Assembly (NCBI RefSeq): GCF_902706185.1 | Contig: NZ_CACSJM010000008.1 | Coordinates: forward strand, 1-64,000 | Reading direction: 5' to 3' | Source of the DNA: Roseomonas sp. 18066 | GTDB lineage: Bacteria > Pseudomonadota > Alphaproteobacteria > Acetobacterales > Acetobacteraceae | Length of the DNA stretch: 64,000 nt | Shown here: one piece after another, positions 15,743-24,452 of the stretch | How the letters are laid out: every line of letters starts with the position of its first letter | Numbering within the stretch: position 1 is the stretch's first letter | Notes under the pieces: model-generated | What the model was told of the DNA's origin: nothing | Databases searched by the model: none | Seen by the model: the letters and a program-made list of their open reading frames with translations, nothing else | Position numbers and translations under genes: made by a program

Positions 15743-17314
15743 ATGCAGCGTCGCTCCTTCATCGCCCTCGGCGCCGCCACCCTGGCCGCGCCCCGCCTGG
15801 CCGCGGCGCAGAGCAGCCGGGCGCTGCGCTTCATCCCGCATGCCGACCTGGCGGTGACCGACCCGACGCTGTCGGCGGCCTATGTCACCCGCAACCACGC
15901 CTATCTGGTCTACGACACGCTGTTCGGCCAGGACGCGGCGCTGAACCCGCAGCCGCAGATGCTGGAAGGTTTTTCGACCGAGGAGGAGGGCCGCCGCTGG
16001 ACCCTGACCCTGCGCGAGGGGCTGCTGTTCCATGACGGCACGCCGGTGCTGGCGCGGGACTGCGTCGCCTCGATCCGCCGCTGGGGGGCGCGGGACGATA
16101 TGGGCCGGGCGCTGCTGGCGGTGACCGACGAGCTGACGGCACCGGATGACCGCCGCATCGTCTTCCGGCTGAAGCGCCCCTACCCGCTGCTGCCCTTCGC
16201 ATTGGGAAAAACCCCCGGCCTGATCTGCGCCATGATGCCCGAGCGCCTGGCGCAAACCCCCGCCGACCAGGCGCTGAAAGAAATCATCGGCAGCGGCCCG
16301 TTCCGCTTCCTGCCCGACGAGCGGGTCGCTGGCGACCGCGTCGCCTATGCCCGCTTCGAGGCCTATCGCCCGCGCCCCGCCGGCACCGCCGAGGGCACCG
16401 CCGGTCCCAAGATCGCCCATGTCGACCGCGTCGAATGGAAGGTGATCGCCGATGCCGCGACCGCCGCCGCCGCGCTGCGCACCGGCGAGGTCGACTGGTG
16501 GGAGTTGCCGAGCAACGACATGCTGCCCCTGCTCCGCCGCGGCAATACCCTGGAGGTCGCGGTGCTGGATGCCACCGGCTATATGGGCGCGCTGCGAGTC
16601 AACCACCTGCACGGACCCACCGCCAACCCGGCGATCCGCCGCGCCATGCTGGCCGCGATCAGCCAGCGCGACGTGGTCATGGCCATGGCCGGCACGGATG
16701 CTTCGTTGTGGCGCGACGGGGTTGGGTTCTTCTGTCCCGGCACGGCGATGGCCAATGACGAGGGTATTGCGGCGCTGCAGGGCGATCCGGCAACTGCCAA
16801 AAAAATGCTCGAGGCCGCCGGCTATCGCGGCGAGACGCTGCTGTTGATGTCGCCGGGCGACCTGCAGCTGAACAACGCTGCCACCACCGTCGTCGGCGAC
16901 GCGCTGCGCCGCGCCGGCATGGCGGTGGACGAGGTGACCATGGACTGGGGCACCTTGCTGCAGCGGCGCAACAAGCGCGAGCCGCTCGCCCAGGGCGGCT
17001 GGAGCGCCTATGTCGCGCTGAACACCGGCGCCGACCTGGCCAGTCCCGCCGTCCACCCGACGCTGCGCGGCGACGGCAGGAGCGGCCTCTATGGCTGGTG
17101 CGACAGCCCGGCGCTGGAGACCGCGCGCGACGCCTGGCTGGCGGCGCCCGATCTGGCGACCCAGCAGGCCGCCGCCCGCCGCCTCCAGGCCCAGGCTTTT
17201 TCCGATTTGCCCTATCTGCCCCTTGGCCAGATCGCCCAGCTGACCGCGCATCGCGCCGAGCTGACCGGGATGCTGCAGGGCGTGCCGGTGTTCTGGAACC
17301 TCAGGCGCGGCTAG
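15743..17314 (+). CDS. ABC transporter substrate-binding protein, family 5, Tat-exported
   Basis: 523 aa, periplasmic peptide/opine/nickel-type binding protein (SBP_bac_5). The Tat-like start MQRRSFIALGAATLAAPRLAAAQ is followed by the family signature region LTLREGLLFHDGTPVLARDCVASIRRWG and the usual two-lobe order. No permease or ATPase genes are adjacent, so it is an orphan. A close relative is encoded at 34413-36008. It is divergent from the GS-like operon and may bring its substrate. Its TAG stop is shared with the converging RpiR gene through a CTAG palindrome. Confidence 0.93.
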   Translation: MQRRSFIALGAATLAAPRLAAAQSSRALRFIPHADLAVTDPTLSAAYVTRNHAYLVYDTLFGQDAALNPQPQMLEGFSTEEEGRRWTLTLREGLLFHDGTPVLARDCVASIRRWGARDDMGRALLAVTDELTAPDDRRIVFRLKRPYPLLPFALGKTPGLICAMMPERLAQTPADQALKEIIGSGPFRFLPDERVAGDRVAYARFEAYRPRPAGTAEGTAGPKIAHVDRVEWKVIADAATAAAALRTGEVDWWELPSNDMLPLLRRGNTLEVAVLDATGYMGALRVNHLHGPTANPAIRRAMLAAISQRDVVMAMAGTDASLWRDGVGFFCPGTAMANDEGIAALQGDPATAKKMLEAAGYRGETLLLMSPGDLQLNNAATTVVGDALRRAGMAVDEVTMDWGTLLQRRNKREPLAQGGWSAYVALNTGADLASPAVHPTLRGDGRSGLYGWCDSPALETARDAWLAAPDLATQQAAARRLQAQAFSDLPYLPLGQIAQLTAHRAELTGMLQGVPVFWNLRRG

Positions 17315-18177
17315 TCGAGCGTCACCCGGTTGCCGGCGCGCAGCTCCTCCAGCGCGCGCAGCCGCCGCTCGGTCTCCGGGCTGCGCGCCTGCAGCAGGCA
17401 GGCCAGCAGCGCCTCCACCTGGGCCAGCGCCGGCACCATGGTGTCATAGGCCGAGCCGGCGGCGACGGGGGCGGTGAAGACCAGCGTCGCGATCTCGGCC
17501 AGCGGCGAGCGCCAAGGGTCGGTGAACAGCAGCAGCCGGGCGCCACGCGCCTGGGCCTGGCGGGCGAAATCGACCACGTCGGCCTGGTAGCGGCGGTAGT
17601 CGAAGACCACCAGCACATCCTGCCGGCCGAGATCGACCAGCGCATCCACCAGCTCCGCCGCCGTGCCCTGCAGATGCCGCGTGCCCGGCCGCAGCTGCAC
17701 CAGGTGCTCCTGCAGGATGCCCGCCAGGAAGCGGCTGAACCGCCCGCCCAGGAGAGAAATCCGCAGCCGCCGATCGGCCAGCAGCGCGGCGGCGCGGTCG
17801 TAGGAGGGCGCCAGCTCGCGCTGCCGGGTCTCGGTCAGCGCCACCTCGAGCGAGGCGAGATAGGCCTCGGCGCTGCCCTCGGCCGCCGGCGCGCGGCTGT
17901 CCAGCATCATCAGCGGCGAGCGCAGCCGCTCCTCGACCTCGTCGAGCAGGGCGCGCTGGAACTCGGCGAAGCCGTCGAAGCCGAGCTTGGCCACCAGCCG
18001 CACCACCGTCGGGTCGCTGACCCCGGCACGCCGCGCCAGCGCCGCCACGGTGCCGAGGCCCGCCGTCGGATGGTCGGCGAGCAGCGCCTCGGCCACCCGC
18101 GCCTCGGCCGGCGTCAGATCGGCCTGGCGGGCGCGCAGCAGCGTCGGGATGCGGGAGGGCGGCGGCGGCTCGGACAT
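17311..18177 (-). CDS. MurR/RpiR family transcriptional regulator
   Basis: 288 aa. N-terminal HTH_6 domain (LTPAEARVAEALLADHP ... VAALARRAGVSDPTVVRLVAKLGFDGFAEFQRAL) and a C-terminal SIS domain (LRISLLGGRFSRFLAGIL ... QDVLVVFDYRRYQADVVDFARQAQARGARLLLFTD). The SIS domain normally binds a phosphosugar, although some members respond to other ligands. It converges on the orphan SBP gene and probably regulates that gene or the nearby GS-like operon. Confidence 0.93.
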   Translation of the reverse strand: MSEPPPPSRIPTLLRARQADLTPAEARVAEALLADHPTAGLGTVAALARRAGVSDPTVVRLVAKLGFDGFAEFQRALLDEVEERLRSPLMMLDSRAPAAEGSAEAYLASLEVALTETRQRELAPSYDRAAALLADRRLRISLLGGRFSRFLAGILQEHLVQLRPGTRHLQGTAAELVDALVDLGRQDVLVVFDYRRYQADVVDFARQAQARGARLLLFTDPWRSPLAEIATLVFTAPVAAGSAYDTMVPALAQVEALLACLLQARSPETERRLRALEELRAGNRVTLD

Positions 18178-18193
18178 GGCGCCAAAGCAGCAT

Positions 18194-18224
18194 CCGCGGC
18201 GGGCCGGCGCAAGGCCCGCCGCGG
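18194..18224 (-). terminator. Hairpin after the aldo/keto reductase gene
   Basis: A perfect 12-bp stem (CCGCGGCGGGCC/GGCCCGCCGCGG) with a 7-nt loop lies 14 nt after the reductase stop on the minus strand, followed by a moderately T-rich GATGCTGCTTTGG. It separates the reductase from the RpiR gene. Confidence 0.55.
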
Positions 18225-18237
18225 GGTGGACGAGGCG

Positions 18238-19188
18238 TCAGGCGCTGGCGGTGTCGAGCTCGGCGATGTCGGCGGCCGACAGCGACAGCCGCGCCGACTT
18301 GGCCAGGCTGGCCAGCTGCGGCAGGCTGGTGGCGCTGGCGATCGGCGCGGTGACGCCCTCGCGCGCGATCAGCCAGGCCAGCGCGACCTCGGCGGAGGTG
18401 GCCGCGACCCGGCCGGCCACCGCGTCCAGCGCCGCCAGGATCTTCTCGCCGCGCGGGTTGAGGTACTTCTCCATCCCCCCGCCGCGCTTGCTCTTCGAGA
18501 AGTCCGCGGCCGAGCGGTACTTGCCGGAGAGGAAGCCCGAGGCCAGGCTGTAATAGGTGATGACGCCCAGCCCCTCGCGGATGGCGAGGTCGCGCAGCGG
18601 CCCGTCGAAGCTGCCGCGGTCATAGAGGTTGTAATGCGGCTGCAGCGTCTCGTAGCGCGGCAGTTTCTTGTCGGATGCCACCTTGAGGGATTCCTCGAGC
18701 TGGGCGGCGTCGAGGTTCGAGCAGCCGATCGAGCGCACCTTGCCGGATTGCAGCAGCCCCTCATAGGCGCGCATCGTCTCCTCGTAGCCGGTGCGCGGAT
18801 CGGGCCAATGCGACTGGTACAGGTCGATGACATCGGTCTGCAGCCGGCGCAGCGAATCTTCCACCGCGCGGACGATCCAGCCGGCCGAGAGGTCGCGATG
18901 CCCCTGCCCCATGTCGGAGCCGACCTTGGTCAGGATCAGCACCTGCTCGCGCTTGCCGGGATTCTGCTTCAGCCAGTTGCCGATGATGGTCTCCGACTCG
19001 CCGCCCTTGTTGCCGGGCGCCCAGGCGGAATAGACATCGGCGGTGTCGATGGCGTTGAAGCCGGCATCGACGAAGCCATCCAGCAGGTCGAAGCTGGTCT
19101 TCTCGTCGATGGTCCAGCCGAAGACATTGCCGCCGAAGACAAGCGGCGCGATGTCGAGGCCGGTGCGGCCCAGCGGTCGCTTCTGCAT
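18238..19188 (-). CDS. Aldo/keto reductase
   Basis: 316 aa, cytosolic NADP-dependent (beta/alpha)8 barrel. The catalytic tetrad is visible: Asp and Tyr in NAIDTADVYSAW, Lys in ILTKVGSDM, His in LYQSHWPD. The cofactor-binding C-terminal pattern (ITYYSLASGFLSGKYR, then APIASATSLPQL) is typical of the YajO/Tas-like subgroup. The start at MQKR (19188) has AGGGAA upstream and aligns with the family, so the further 21 upstream residues are left out. Substrate unknown. Confidence 0.92.
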   Translation of the reverse strand: MQKRPLGRTGLDIAPLVFGGNVFGWTIDEKTSFDLLDGFVDAGFNAIDTADVYSAWAPGNKGGESETIIGNWLKQNPGKREQVLILTKVGSDMGQGHRDLSAGWIVRAVEDSLRRLQTDVIDLYQSHWPDPRTGYEETMRAYEGLLQSGKVRSIGCSNLDAAQLEESLKVASDKKLPRYETLQPHYNLYDRGSFDGPLRDLAIREGLGVITYYSLASGFLSGKYRSAADFSKSKRGGGMEKYLNPRGEKILAALDAVAGRVAATSAEVALAWLIAREGVTAPIASATSLPQLASLAKSARLSLSAADIAELDTASA

Positions 19189-19275
19189 CAGGTCATTCCC
19201 TGGTTCGGTGCCCGCGGCGCGGGCGCTGTCGGCGGCCATCCTGCGCGCCATTTCGGCGGCTGCAAAGTCAGGGTG

Positions 19276-19578
19276 TCACCGATGGTAGCCGTCGTAATCG
19301 TCTTCCTCGGCCGGCTCTTCCGGCGGGCGGCGCGGGCGGCAGATCCACCACAGCAGCAGCCAGGCGACCAGCGCCGGCACGGCGAAGCCGATGGCGCGCT
19401 CCTGCCACTGGTCGAGAAAGCCGCGATCGGCCTGGGTCACGCTGAACCAGGTATTGGCCAGCACCATGGCGCCCCAGAGCAGGATGAAGACGCGCAGGGC
19501 CTGCACCGGGCTGCCCGACATCCTACCGACCAGGGCAACCACCCCGAGCAGCACGATCCCGCCCATCACCGTCAGCAT
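19276..19578 (-). CDS. Small hypothetical membrane protein
   Basis: 100 aa with three hydrophobic segments (TVMGGIVLLGVVALVG, ALRVFILLWGAMVLANTWF, AIGFAVPALVAWLLLWWI) and a charged, acidic C-terminal tail containing EEDDYDGYHR. No family recognised. The start at MLTVMG (19578) is chosen because it begins at the first membrane segment and has a CAGGG upstream; the longer frame adds an unlikely Arg/Cys-rich extension. It stands between the aldo/keto reductase and uxuA on the same strand. Confidence 0.65.
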   Translation of the reverse strand: MLTVMGGIVLLGVVALVGRMSGSPVQALRVFILLWGAMVLANTWFSVTQADRGFLDQWQERAIGFAVPALVAWLLLWWICRPRRPPEEPAEEDDYDGYHR

Positions 19579-19662
19579 GGCCCTGCCGTCACGCCTGCAC
19601 ACCCCGCCTGCCGCTGGCGCGCGGCCGACCATGACGCCGTCGCGGCGTGCGGGGGATGCCGG

Positions 19663-19684
19663 GGCGGCGCGCGAAGGCGCCGCC
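19663..19684 (-). terminator. Hairpin after uxuA
   Basis: GGCGGCGC/GCGCCGCC, 8 bp with a 6-nt loop, starts just past the uxuA stop codon on the minus strand. No U-tract. Confidence 0.35.
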
Positions 19685-19692
19685 TCAGCGCG

Positions 19693-20889
19693 TCAGAGCG
19701 GCAGGCCTTTCACCGAGGCCAACGCCGTCATCACCCCGCGCAGCTCCGCCAGGCCGCGCATGCGGCCGATGGCGGGATAGCCCGGGAAGGTCGGCTTGCC
19801 AACATCGTCGAGCAATTCGTGACCGTGATCCGGGCGGAAGGGAATGCGCCAATCGGCCTGCCCTGCCTCCTTGCGGCGCTTCTGTTCCGTCAGCAGCGCC
19901 TCGACCACGGCGACCATGTCGACATCGCCGCCCAGGTGGTTGGCCTCCATGAAGGACCCGTCCGGCTCCTTCAGCACATTGCGCAGATGCACGAACTTGA
20001 TGCGCGGGCCGAAGCGGCGGGCGATCGCGGCGACGTCATTGCCGACACCGGCGCCGAGCGAGCCGCTGCACAGCGTCAGCCCATTGGCCGGGCTGTCGAC
20101 CATGGCCAGCAGGTCGGCGATGTCCTGCTCGTTGGAGACGATGCGCGGCAGGCCGAAAAGCGGGCGCGGCGGATCGTCGGGATGCATGCACATGGCGATG
20201 CCGACCTCCTCCGCCGTCGGGATGATCTCGTCCAGGAAGCGCTTCAGGTTGCGCTTCAGGTCGGCCGCGGTCATCTCGCCATAGTGCGCGAGGATGCCGC
20301 GCAGGCCTGGAATGTCGTAGCGGTCGAAGGCGCCGGGCAGCCCCGCCATGATCGAGTTGAGCAGCGTCTCCTTCTGCGCCGGGGTGGCGCCGTCGACCCA
20401 GGCCTTGGCGCGGGCCAGCAGCTCGGACGCCACGCCCTCGGCGGCGCCGGGGCGCTCCAGCATGAAGACGTCGAAGCCGACATATTCATGCGCGTTGAAG
20501 CGCAGCGCATTGCCGCCGCCGACCAGCGGATGCCGCAGCTCGGTGCGGGTCCAGTCCAGCACCGGCATGAAGTTGTAGCAGATCACCTTGACGCCGCAGG
20601 CGGCGAGGTTGCGCAGCGACTGTCGATAATTGTCGAAAAGCGTCGCGCAATCCGCATCGCCGCGCCGGATCTTCTCGTGCACGGGAAGGCTTTCGACCAC
20701 GCTCCAGCGCAGGCCGAGTGATTCGTCGGCGGCGAGCAGCGCCTTGCGCTTCTCGATCTCGTCCACCGTCCAGACCACGCCATAGGGGATCTGGTGCAGC
20801 GAGGTGACGATGCCGCGCGCGCCGGTCTGCCGGATATGGTTCAGCTTCACCGCGTCGTCGGGGCCGAACCAGCGCCAGGTTTCTTCCAT
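19693..20889 (-). CDS. uxuA: Mannonate dehydratase
   Basis: 398 aa, the usual length. Dehydrates D-mannonate to 2-keto-3-deoxygluconate in hexuronate breakdown. The start MEETWRWFGPDDAVKLNHIRQ and the segments TSLHQIPYG, CYNFMPVLDWTRT, AMCMHPDDPP, LCSGSLGAG and IKFVHLRNV are characteristic of the Mn-dependent UxuA TIM barrel (conserved His, Cys and Asp in the metal site are present). It is downstream of uxuB in the same transcript. Confidence 0.96.
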   Translation of the reverse strand: MEETWRWFGPDDAVKLNHIRQTGARGIVTSLHQIPYGVVWTVDEIEKRKALLAADESLGLRWSVVESLPVHEKIRRGDADCATLFDNYRQSLRNLAACGVKVICYNFMPVLDWTRTELRHPLVGGGNALRFNAHEYVGFDVFMLERPGAAEGVASELLARAKAWVDGATPAQKETLLNSIMAGLPGAFDRYDIPGLRGILAHYGEMTAADLKRNLKRFLDEIIPTAEEVGIAMCMHPDDPPRPLFGLPRIVSNEQDIADLLAMVDSPANGLTLCSGSLGAGVGNDVAAIARRFGPRIKFVHLRNVLKEPDGSFMEANHLGGDVDMVAVVEALLTEQKRRKEAGQADWRIPFRPDHGHELLDDVGKPTFPGYPAIGRMRGLAELRGVMTALASVKGLPL

Positions 20890-20916
20890 GGGTTTCTCTC
20901 CTCCTGCCCGTGCTTG

Positions 20917-22398
20917 TCAGATGGCGGCGGCGGCGGCGCGGGCGCCGTGCCGCAGCAGATGGCGATAGGCCGCGGTCACCGCCGCGACGAAAGCCGGCAG
21001 GCCGGCCAAGTCGTCGCCGAAGATCTTTGTCAGTCGCAGCAAGGCGGCGATGCGGGCGGCGGGATCGTCGCCGGCCGCCTGCAGCGTGGCGCGCAGCTCG
21101 GCGGCCATCGGGTCGCGCACATCGATGGCGGCGCCCGCCTCATCGACGCCGCCGGCATAGCGGGCCCAGGCGGCGATGGCCAAGGCCAAAGCCGGGATCG
21201 GCAGGCCGGCGGCCAGCCTTTCCCGCGCCGTGGCCAGCAGCCGCTGCGGCAGCTTCTGCGACCCGTCCATGGCGATCTGCCAGGTGCGATGGCGGATCGC
21301 CGGATTGGCGAAGCGCTGCAGCAGCGCGTCGGTATAGCCGGCAAGGTCCTGGCCCGGCGGCGGCGGCACCATCGGCCGCACCTCCGCCCAGAAGCGCTGC
21401 AGATAGTCGCGCAGCGCCGGGTCCTGCACCGCCTCGACGATGGTCTTGTGCCCGGCAAGATAGCCGAGATAGGCCAGCGCCGAATGCGCCCCGTTCAGCA
21501 GCCGCAGCTTCATATGCTCGAAGGGCGCGACATCCTGCGTCAGCTGCGCGCCGGCGGCTTCCCAGGCCGGACGGCCGAGCGGGCCGAACCGGTCCTCGAT
21601 GACCCATTGGCGGAAGGGCTCGTGGCCGACAGGGGCTTCGTCGGCGAAGCCCGTGGCGGCGAGCGCCGCGGCATGATCGGCCTCGGCGAGCGCGGGGACG
21701 ATGCGGTCGACCATGGTCGAGGGGAAGCAGACCTCGCGCGCCACCCAATCGGCGAGATCGCTGTCCTGCACCCGGCAGAAATCCTGCACCAGCCCGGCCA
21801 GCAGCGCGCCGTTATGCGGCAGGTTGTCGCAGCACAGCACGGTGAAGGGCGCGATGCCCGCCGCGCGCCGCGCCTGCAGCGCCCGCGCCAGGAAGCCCAC
21901 CGCGCTGCGCGGCGCCGCCGGGTTCGCCAGGTCATGCGCGATATCGGGATGATCCAGCCGCAGCCGCCCGCTGGCCGGGTCATGGCCATAGCCCTTCTCG
22001 GTCACCGTCAGGCTGACGATGTGCGTGCCGGCATCGGCCAGCCGCGCCAGCACCGCCGCCGGATCCTCGGGCGCCACCAGCACGCCGAGCAGGCTGCCGA
22101 CGATGCGCGCCCGCTCGCCCACGGGGCCGCGTTCCAGCGTGGTGTAGAGCCCGTCCTGCGGTGCCAGCCGGTCGCGCTGGTCGGGCCGCTGCAACGAGAC
22201 GCCGACGATGCCCCAGTCGCCGCCCTGCCGGTTCAGCACGTCTTCGGTGTAGAGCGCGCCATGCGCGCGGAAGAAGGCGCCGAGGCCGAGATGGACGATC
22301 GCCGGGCGCAGCGCCGCGCGGTCATAGCCCGGCCGCGCCACCTCGGGCGGCGGCGGGGCGGCCGCCAGGCGGGCGGCGGAGAGACGCGGCGCGGTCAT
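20917..22398 (-). CDS. uxuB: Fructuronate reductase / mannitol dehydrogenase family
   Basis: 493 aa, long-chain polyol dehydrogenase. The N-terminal part holds IVHLGLGAFFRAHGA (nucleotide-binding) and GDWGIVGVSL; the catalytic stretch EHMKLRLLNGAHSALAYLG carries the conserved K-x4-N-x2-H of the family. Adjacent to uxuA, it most likely reduces D-fructuronate to D-mannonate with NADH; mannitol dehydrogenase is the alternative by sequence alone. A GntR regulator is divergent. Confidence 0.93.
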   Translation of the reverse strand: MTAPRLSAARLAAAPPPPEVARPGYDRAALRPAIVHLGLGAFFRAHGALYTEDVLNRQGGDWGIVGVSLQRPDQRDRLAPQDGLYTTLERGPVGERARIVGSLLGVLVAPEDPAAVLARLADAGTHIVSLTVTEKGYGHDPASGRLRLDHPDIAHDLANPAAPRSAVGFLARALQARRAAGIAPFTVLCCDNLPHNGALLAGLVQDFCRVQDSDLADWVAREVCFPSTMVDRIVPALAEADHAAALAATGFADEAPVGHEPFRQWVIEDRFGPLGRPAWEAAGAQLTQDVAPFEHMKLRLLNGAHSALAYLGYLAGHKTIVEAVQDPALRDYLQRFWAEVRPMVPPPPGQDLAGYTDALLQRFANPAIRHRTWQIAMDGSQKLPQRLLATARERLAAGLPIPALALAIAAWARYAGGVDEAGAAIDVRDPMAAELRATLQAAGDDPAARIAALLRLTKIFGDDLAGLPAFVAAVTAAYRHLLRHGARAAAAAI

Positions 22399-22451
22399 GC
22401 GGCGCGCCCGGCGGTGACGGGCATGCTGGCTTCCTCCGGCTTTCTTTCTGA

Positions 22452-22463
22452 CATACTAGTAGT
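22452..22463. promoter_or_regulatory. Candidate operator 1 of the uxu GntR regulator
   Basis: CATACTAGTAGT contains the perfect palindrome TACTAGTA (22454-22461), 55 nt upstream of the uxuB start. A near copy in opposite orientation lies at 22573-22582. A separate palindrome, GACTCAGAGTC, is at 22468-22478. Confidence 0.45.
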
Positions 22464-22572
22464 CCGAGACTCAGAGTCAAGCCTCGACGGCGCCGTGCCG
22501 GATTGGCCGCACCGGCGGGCTCGGCTAACAGGAAGGTCATCCAAGCCTCGCCGCCAGGCGTGCTCTTCGGTA

Positions 22573-22582
22573 TAGTAGTATG
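22573..22582. promoter_or_regulatory. Candidate operator 2 of the uxu GntR regulator
   Basis: TAGTAGTATG is the reverse complement of CATACTACTA, matching operator 1 (CATACTAGTA) in 9 of 10 positions. It lies about 50 nt before the GntR start, as expected for autoregulation. Confidence 0.45.
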
Positions 22583-22633
22583 CTTGCGACCCTGCCCGGT
22601 CGCCGCAACCATATGTGGGGGACTGAACGAACA

Positions 22634-23341
22634 ATGGCGCCGCTGCAGGTCCTGGAATCCTTCAGCCGGATGGACCATTCCGGCCCGGTCGGGCTGAACA
22701 TCGCGCGCTTCCTGCGCGACGCCATCATCCGCAACCAGCTGCAGCCCGGCCAGGCCCTGCCCGAGGCCGAGCTGGCGCAGATCATGGGCGTCAGCCGCCA
22801 GCCGGTGCGCGACGCGCTGATCCGCCTGTCGGAAAGCGGGCTGCTGCGCATCCTGCCGCAGCGCGGCACGCTGGTCACCCGCATCTCGGTGCGCGCGGTG
22901 GAAGGCGGGCGCTTCGTCCGCCAGGCGGTGGAGCGCGCCATCATCCGCCAGGCCGCCAGCGCGGTGACCGAGGCGGATCTTCGCGCCATGCGCCGCAACA
23001 TCGACGAGCAGGAGGAAACGCTGGAGCGCGGCGACCATGCCGCCTTCCTGGCGCTGGACGACGCGCTGCACCAGGCCTTCGCCCGCTGCATGGGGCAGGA
23101 GACGGCCTGGGACGCGCTGGCCGAGGTGAAGCTGCAGATGGACCGCGTGCGCTATCTGAGCGTGCCGACGCATGCGACGCCGGGGCCGGTGCTGCTGCGC
23201 CAGCACCGCGCCATCGTCGCCGGCCTGGCCGCGCATGACCCGGATGCGGCGGAAGCCGCCATGGCCGAGCACCTGTCCGAGGTTCTCTCCTCACTGCCGC
23301 AGCTGGCGGCGCGCTTCCCGTCGCATTTCGACGCGAGCTGA
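22634..23341 (+). CDS. GntR family transcriptional regulator (FCD) of the hexuronate locus
   Basis: 235 aa. Winged HTH with LQPGQALPEAELAQIMGVSRQPVRDALIRLSESGLL, then an FCD domain with RFVRQAVERAIIRQ, ALDDALHQAFARCMG and a C-terminal LLRQHRAIVAGLAAHD. This is the UxuR/ExuR/FadR subgroup of GntR. Divergence from uxuBA and two similar inverted motifs in the shared intergenic region support control of uxuBA and of itself, possibly responding to a hexuronate intermediate. MAPLQ at 22634 is preferred; an ATG at 22613 is possible. Confidence 0.9.
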   Translation: MAPLQVLESFSRMDHSGPVGLNIARFLRDAIIRNQLQPGQALPEAELAQIMGVSRQPVRDALIRLSESGLLRILPQRGTLVTRISVRAVEGGRFVRQAVERAIIRQAASAVTEADLRAMRRNIDEQEETLERGDHAAFLALDDALHQAFARCMGQETAWDALAEVKLQMDRVRYLSVPTHATPGPVLLRQHRAIVAGLAAHDPDAAEAAMAEHLSEVLSSLPQLAARFPSHFDAS

Positions 23342-23348
23342 GGCGCGC

Positions 23349-23371
23349 GGCGCGACATCGAAGGTCGCGCC
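23349..23371. terminator. Hairpin between convergent GntR and dehydrogenase genes
   Basis: GGCGCGAC/GTCGCGCC, 8 bp with loop ATCGAAG, 8 nt after the GntR stop codon. No U-tract. Confidence 0.4.
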
Positions 23372-23414
23372 GCCGGATCAGCGCCGCCATGCGAAGGCGG
23401 CAGCCCGAAAAGAA

Positions 23415-24452
23415 TCAGAACTCGATGACCACCTTGAGGTTCTGCGCGCGGTCGCGGGCGGCGGCGAAGGCGGCGCTGGCCTGGTCCATCGGGAACTTCG
23501 CCGTCAGCAGCGGGCGGATATCGATCAGCCGCTTCTCCAGGCAGGTGACCGCATCGCCGAAGACCTCGCCGAAGCGGAAGGCGCCGCGCAGGTCGATCTC
23601 GCGCGCCATGATGCGGTTGGCCATGACCGGCGTCTCGCCGCCGGGCAGCGAGCCCACTTGCACCACGATGCCGCCGGCCCGCACCGCCATCAGCCCGGCA
23701 TTCAGCCCGGCCGAGGCGCCGGAGGCCTCGAAGACCACGTCATAGCCGCCGATCGCCGCCGCCGCGTCCTGCAGCGCCGCGGTGCCCCCGGCGACGTTGA
23801 AGCTGGCATCGGCGCCCATGCCGCGCGCCGCGGCCAGCGGCGGGTCGATCATGTCGGTGATGGCCAGATGCGCTGCCCCGCCGCGGCGCGCCGCCAGCAT
23901 GACCAGCTGGCCGATCGGCCCGGCGCCGGTCACCAGCACCTTCTGCCCCATCAGGTTGCCGGCGCGATGCGCGGCGTGCAGGGCGACCGACAGCGGCTCG
24001 GCCATCGCCATCTCGGCGAAGGGCAGCTCGGCGTCGACGGGGAAGCACTGGCCCTCGGCCACCGTGGTGTATTCGGCGAAACCGCCGTGCATATGAGGGA
24101 ACTTGCTGGCGCTGCCCATGAAGAAGACGCGCTCGCACAGGTTCGGCCGGCCCTCGCGGCAGCGCGGGCAGCCGCCGCAGTTGCGCGCCGGATTGACGCA
24201 GACGCGCATACCGGGCGCCAGGCGCTGCACCGCCGAACCGACCTCGGCCACCTCGCCGGCGAATTCATGGCCGGGCACCAGCGGCTCGCGGATCACAAAG
24301 TCGCCGACGCGGCCATGGAAGAAATAATGCAGGTCGGAGCCGCAGATACCGCCGGCGCGGACCCTGATCCGCACCTCCTGCGGCGCCAGCGGCGGCACTT
24401 CGCGCGTTTCGATGCGCAGATCCTGGGCAGCGTGCAGGACGCAGGCTTGCAT
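23415..24452 (-). CDS. Zinc-dependent alcohol dehydrogenase, L-idonate 5-dehydrogenase type
   Basis: 345 aa, medium-chain dehydrogenase. Catalytic zinc ligands are in GGICGSDLHYF (Cys) and VPGHEFAGEV (His-Glu); the structural zinc site is intact as four Cys in NCGGCPRCREGRPNLC. The Rossmann motif GAGPIGQL follows. Overall pattern (SDLHYFFHGRVGDF, GSASKFPHMHGGFAEY) is that of IdnD, which oxidises L-idonate at C5. Location between uxuBA and an MFS transporter supports sugar-acid oxidation. IdnD is the best guess, but other sorbitol/threonine-dehydrogenase-like substrates are possible. Confidence 0.87.
   Translation of the reverse strand: MQACVLHAAQDLRIETREVPPLAPQEVRIRVRAGGICGSDLHYFFHGRVGDFVIREPLVPGHEFAGEVAEVGSAVQRLAPGMRVCVNPARNCGGCPRCREGRPNLCERVFFMGSASKFPHMHGGFAEYTTVAEGQCFPVDAELPFAEMAMAEPLSVALHAAHRAGNLMGQKVLVTGAGPIGQLVMLAARRGGAAHLAITDMIDPPLAAARGMGADASFNVAGGTAALQDAAAAIGGYDVVFEASGASAGLNAGLMAVRAGGIVVQVGSLPGGETPVMANRIMAREIDLRGAFRFGEVFGDAVTCLEKRLIDIRPLLTAKFPMDQASAAFAAARDRAQNLKVVIEF

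Noticed and set aside
17098-20721. A 1207-codon plus-strand frame across the RpiR, aldo/keto reductase and uxuA genes
   Set aside because: It runs antisense to three well-identified genes and its own translation is repetitive Gln/Arg/Ala sequence with no domain.
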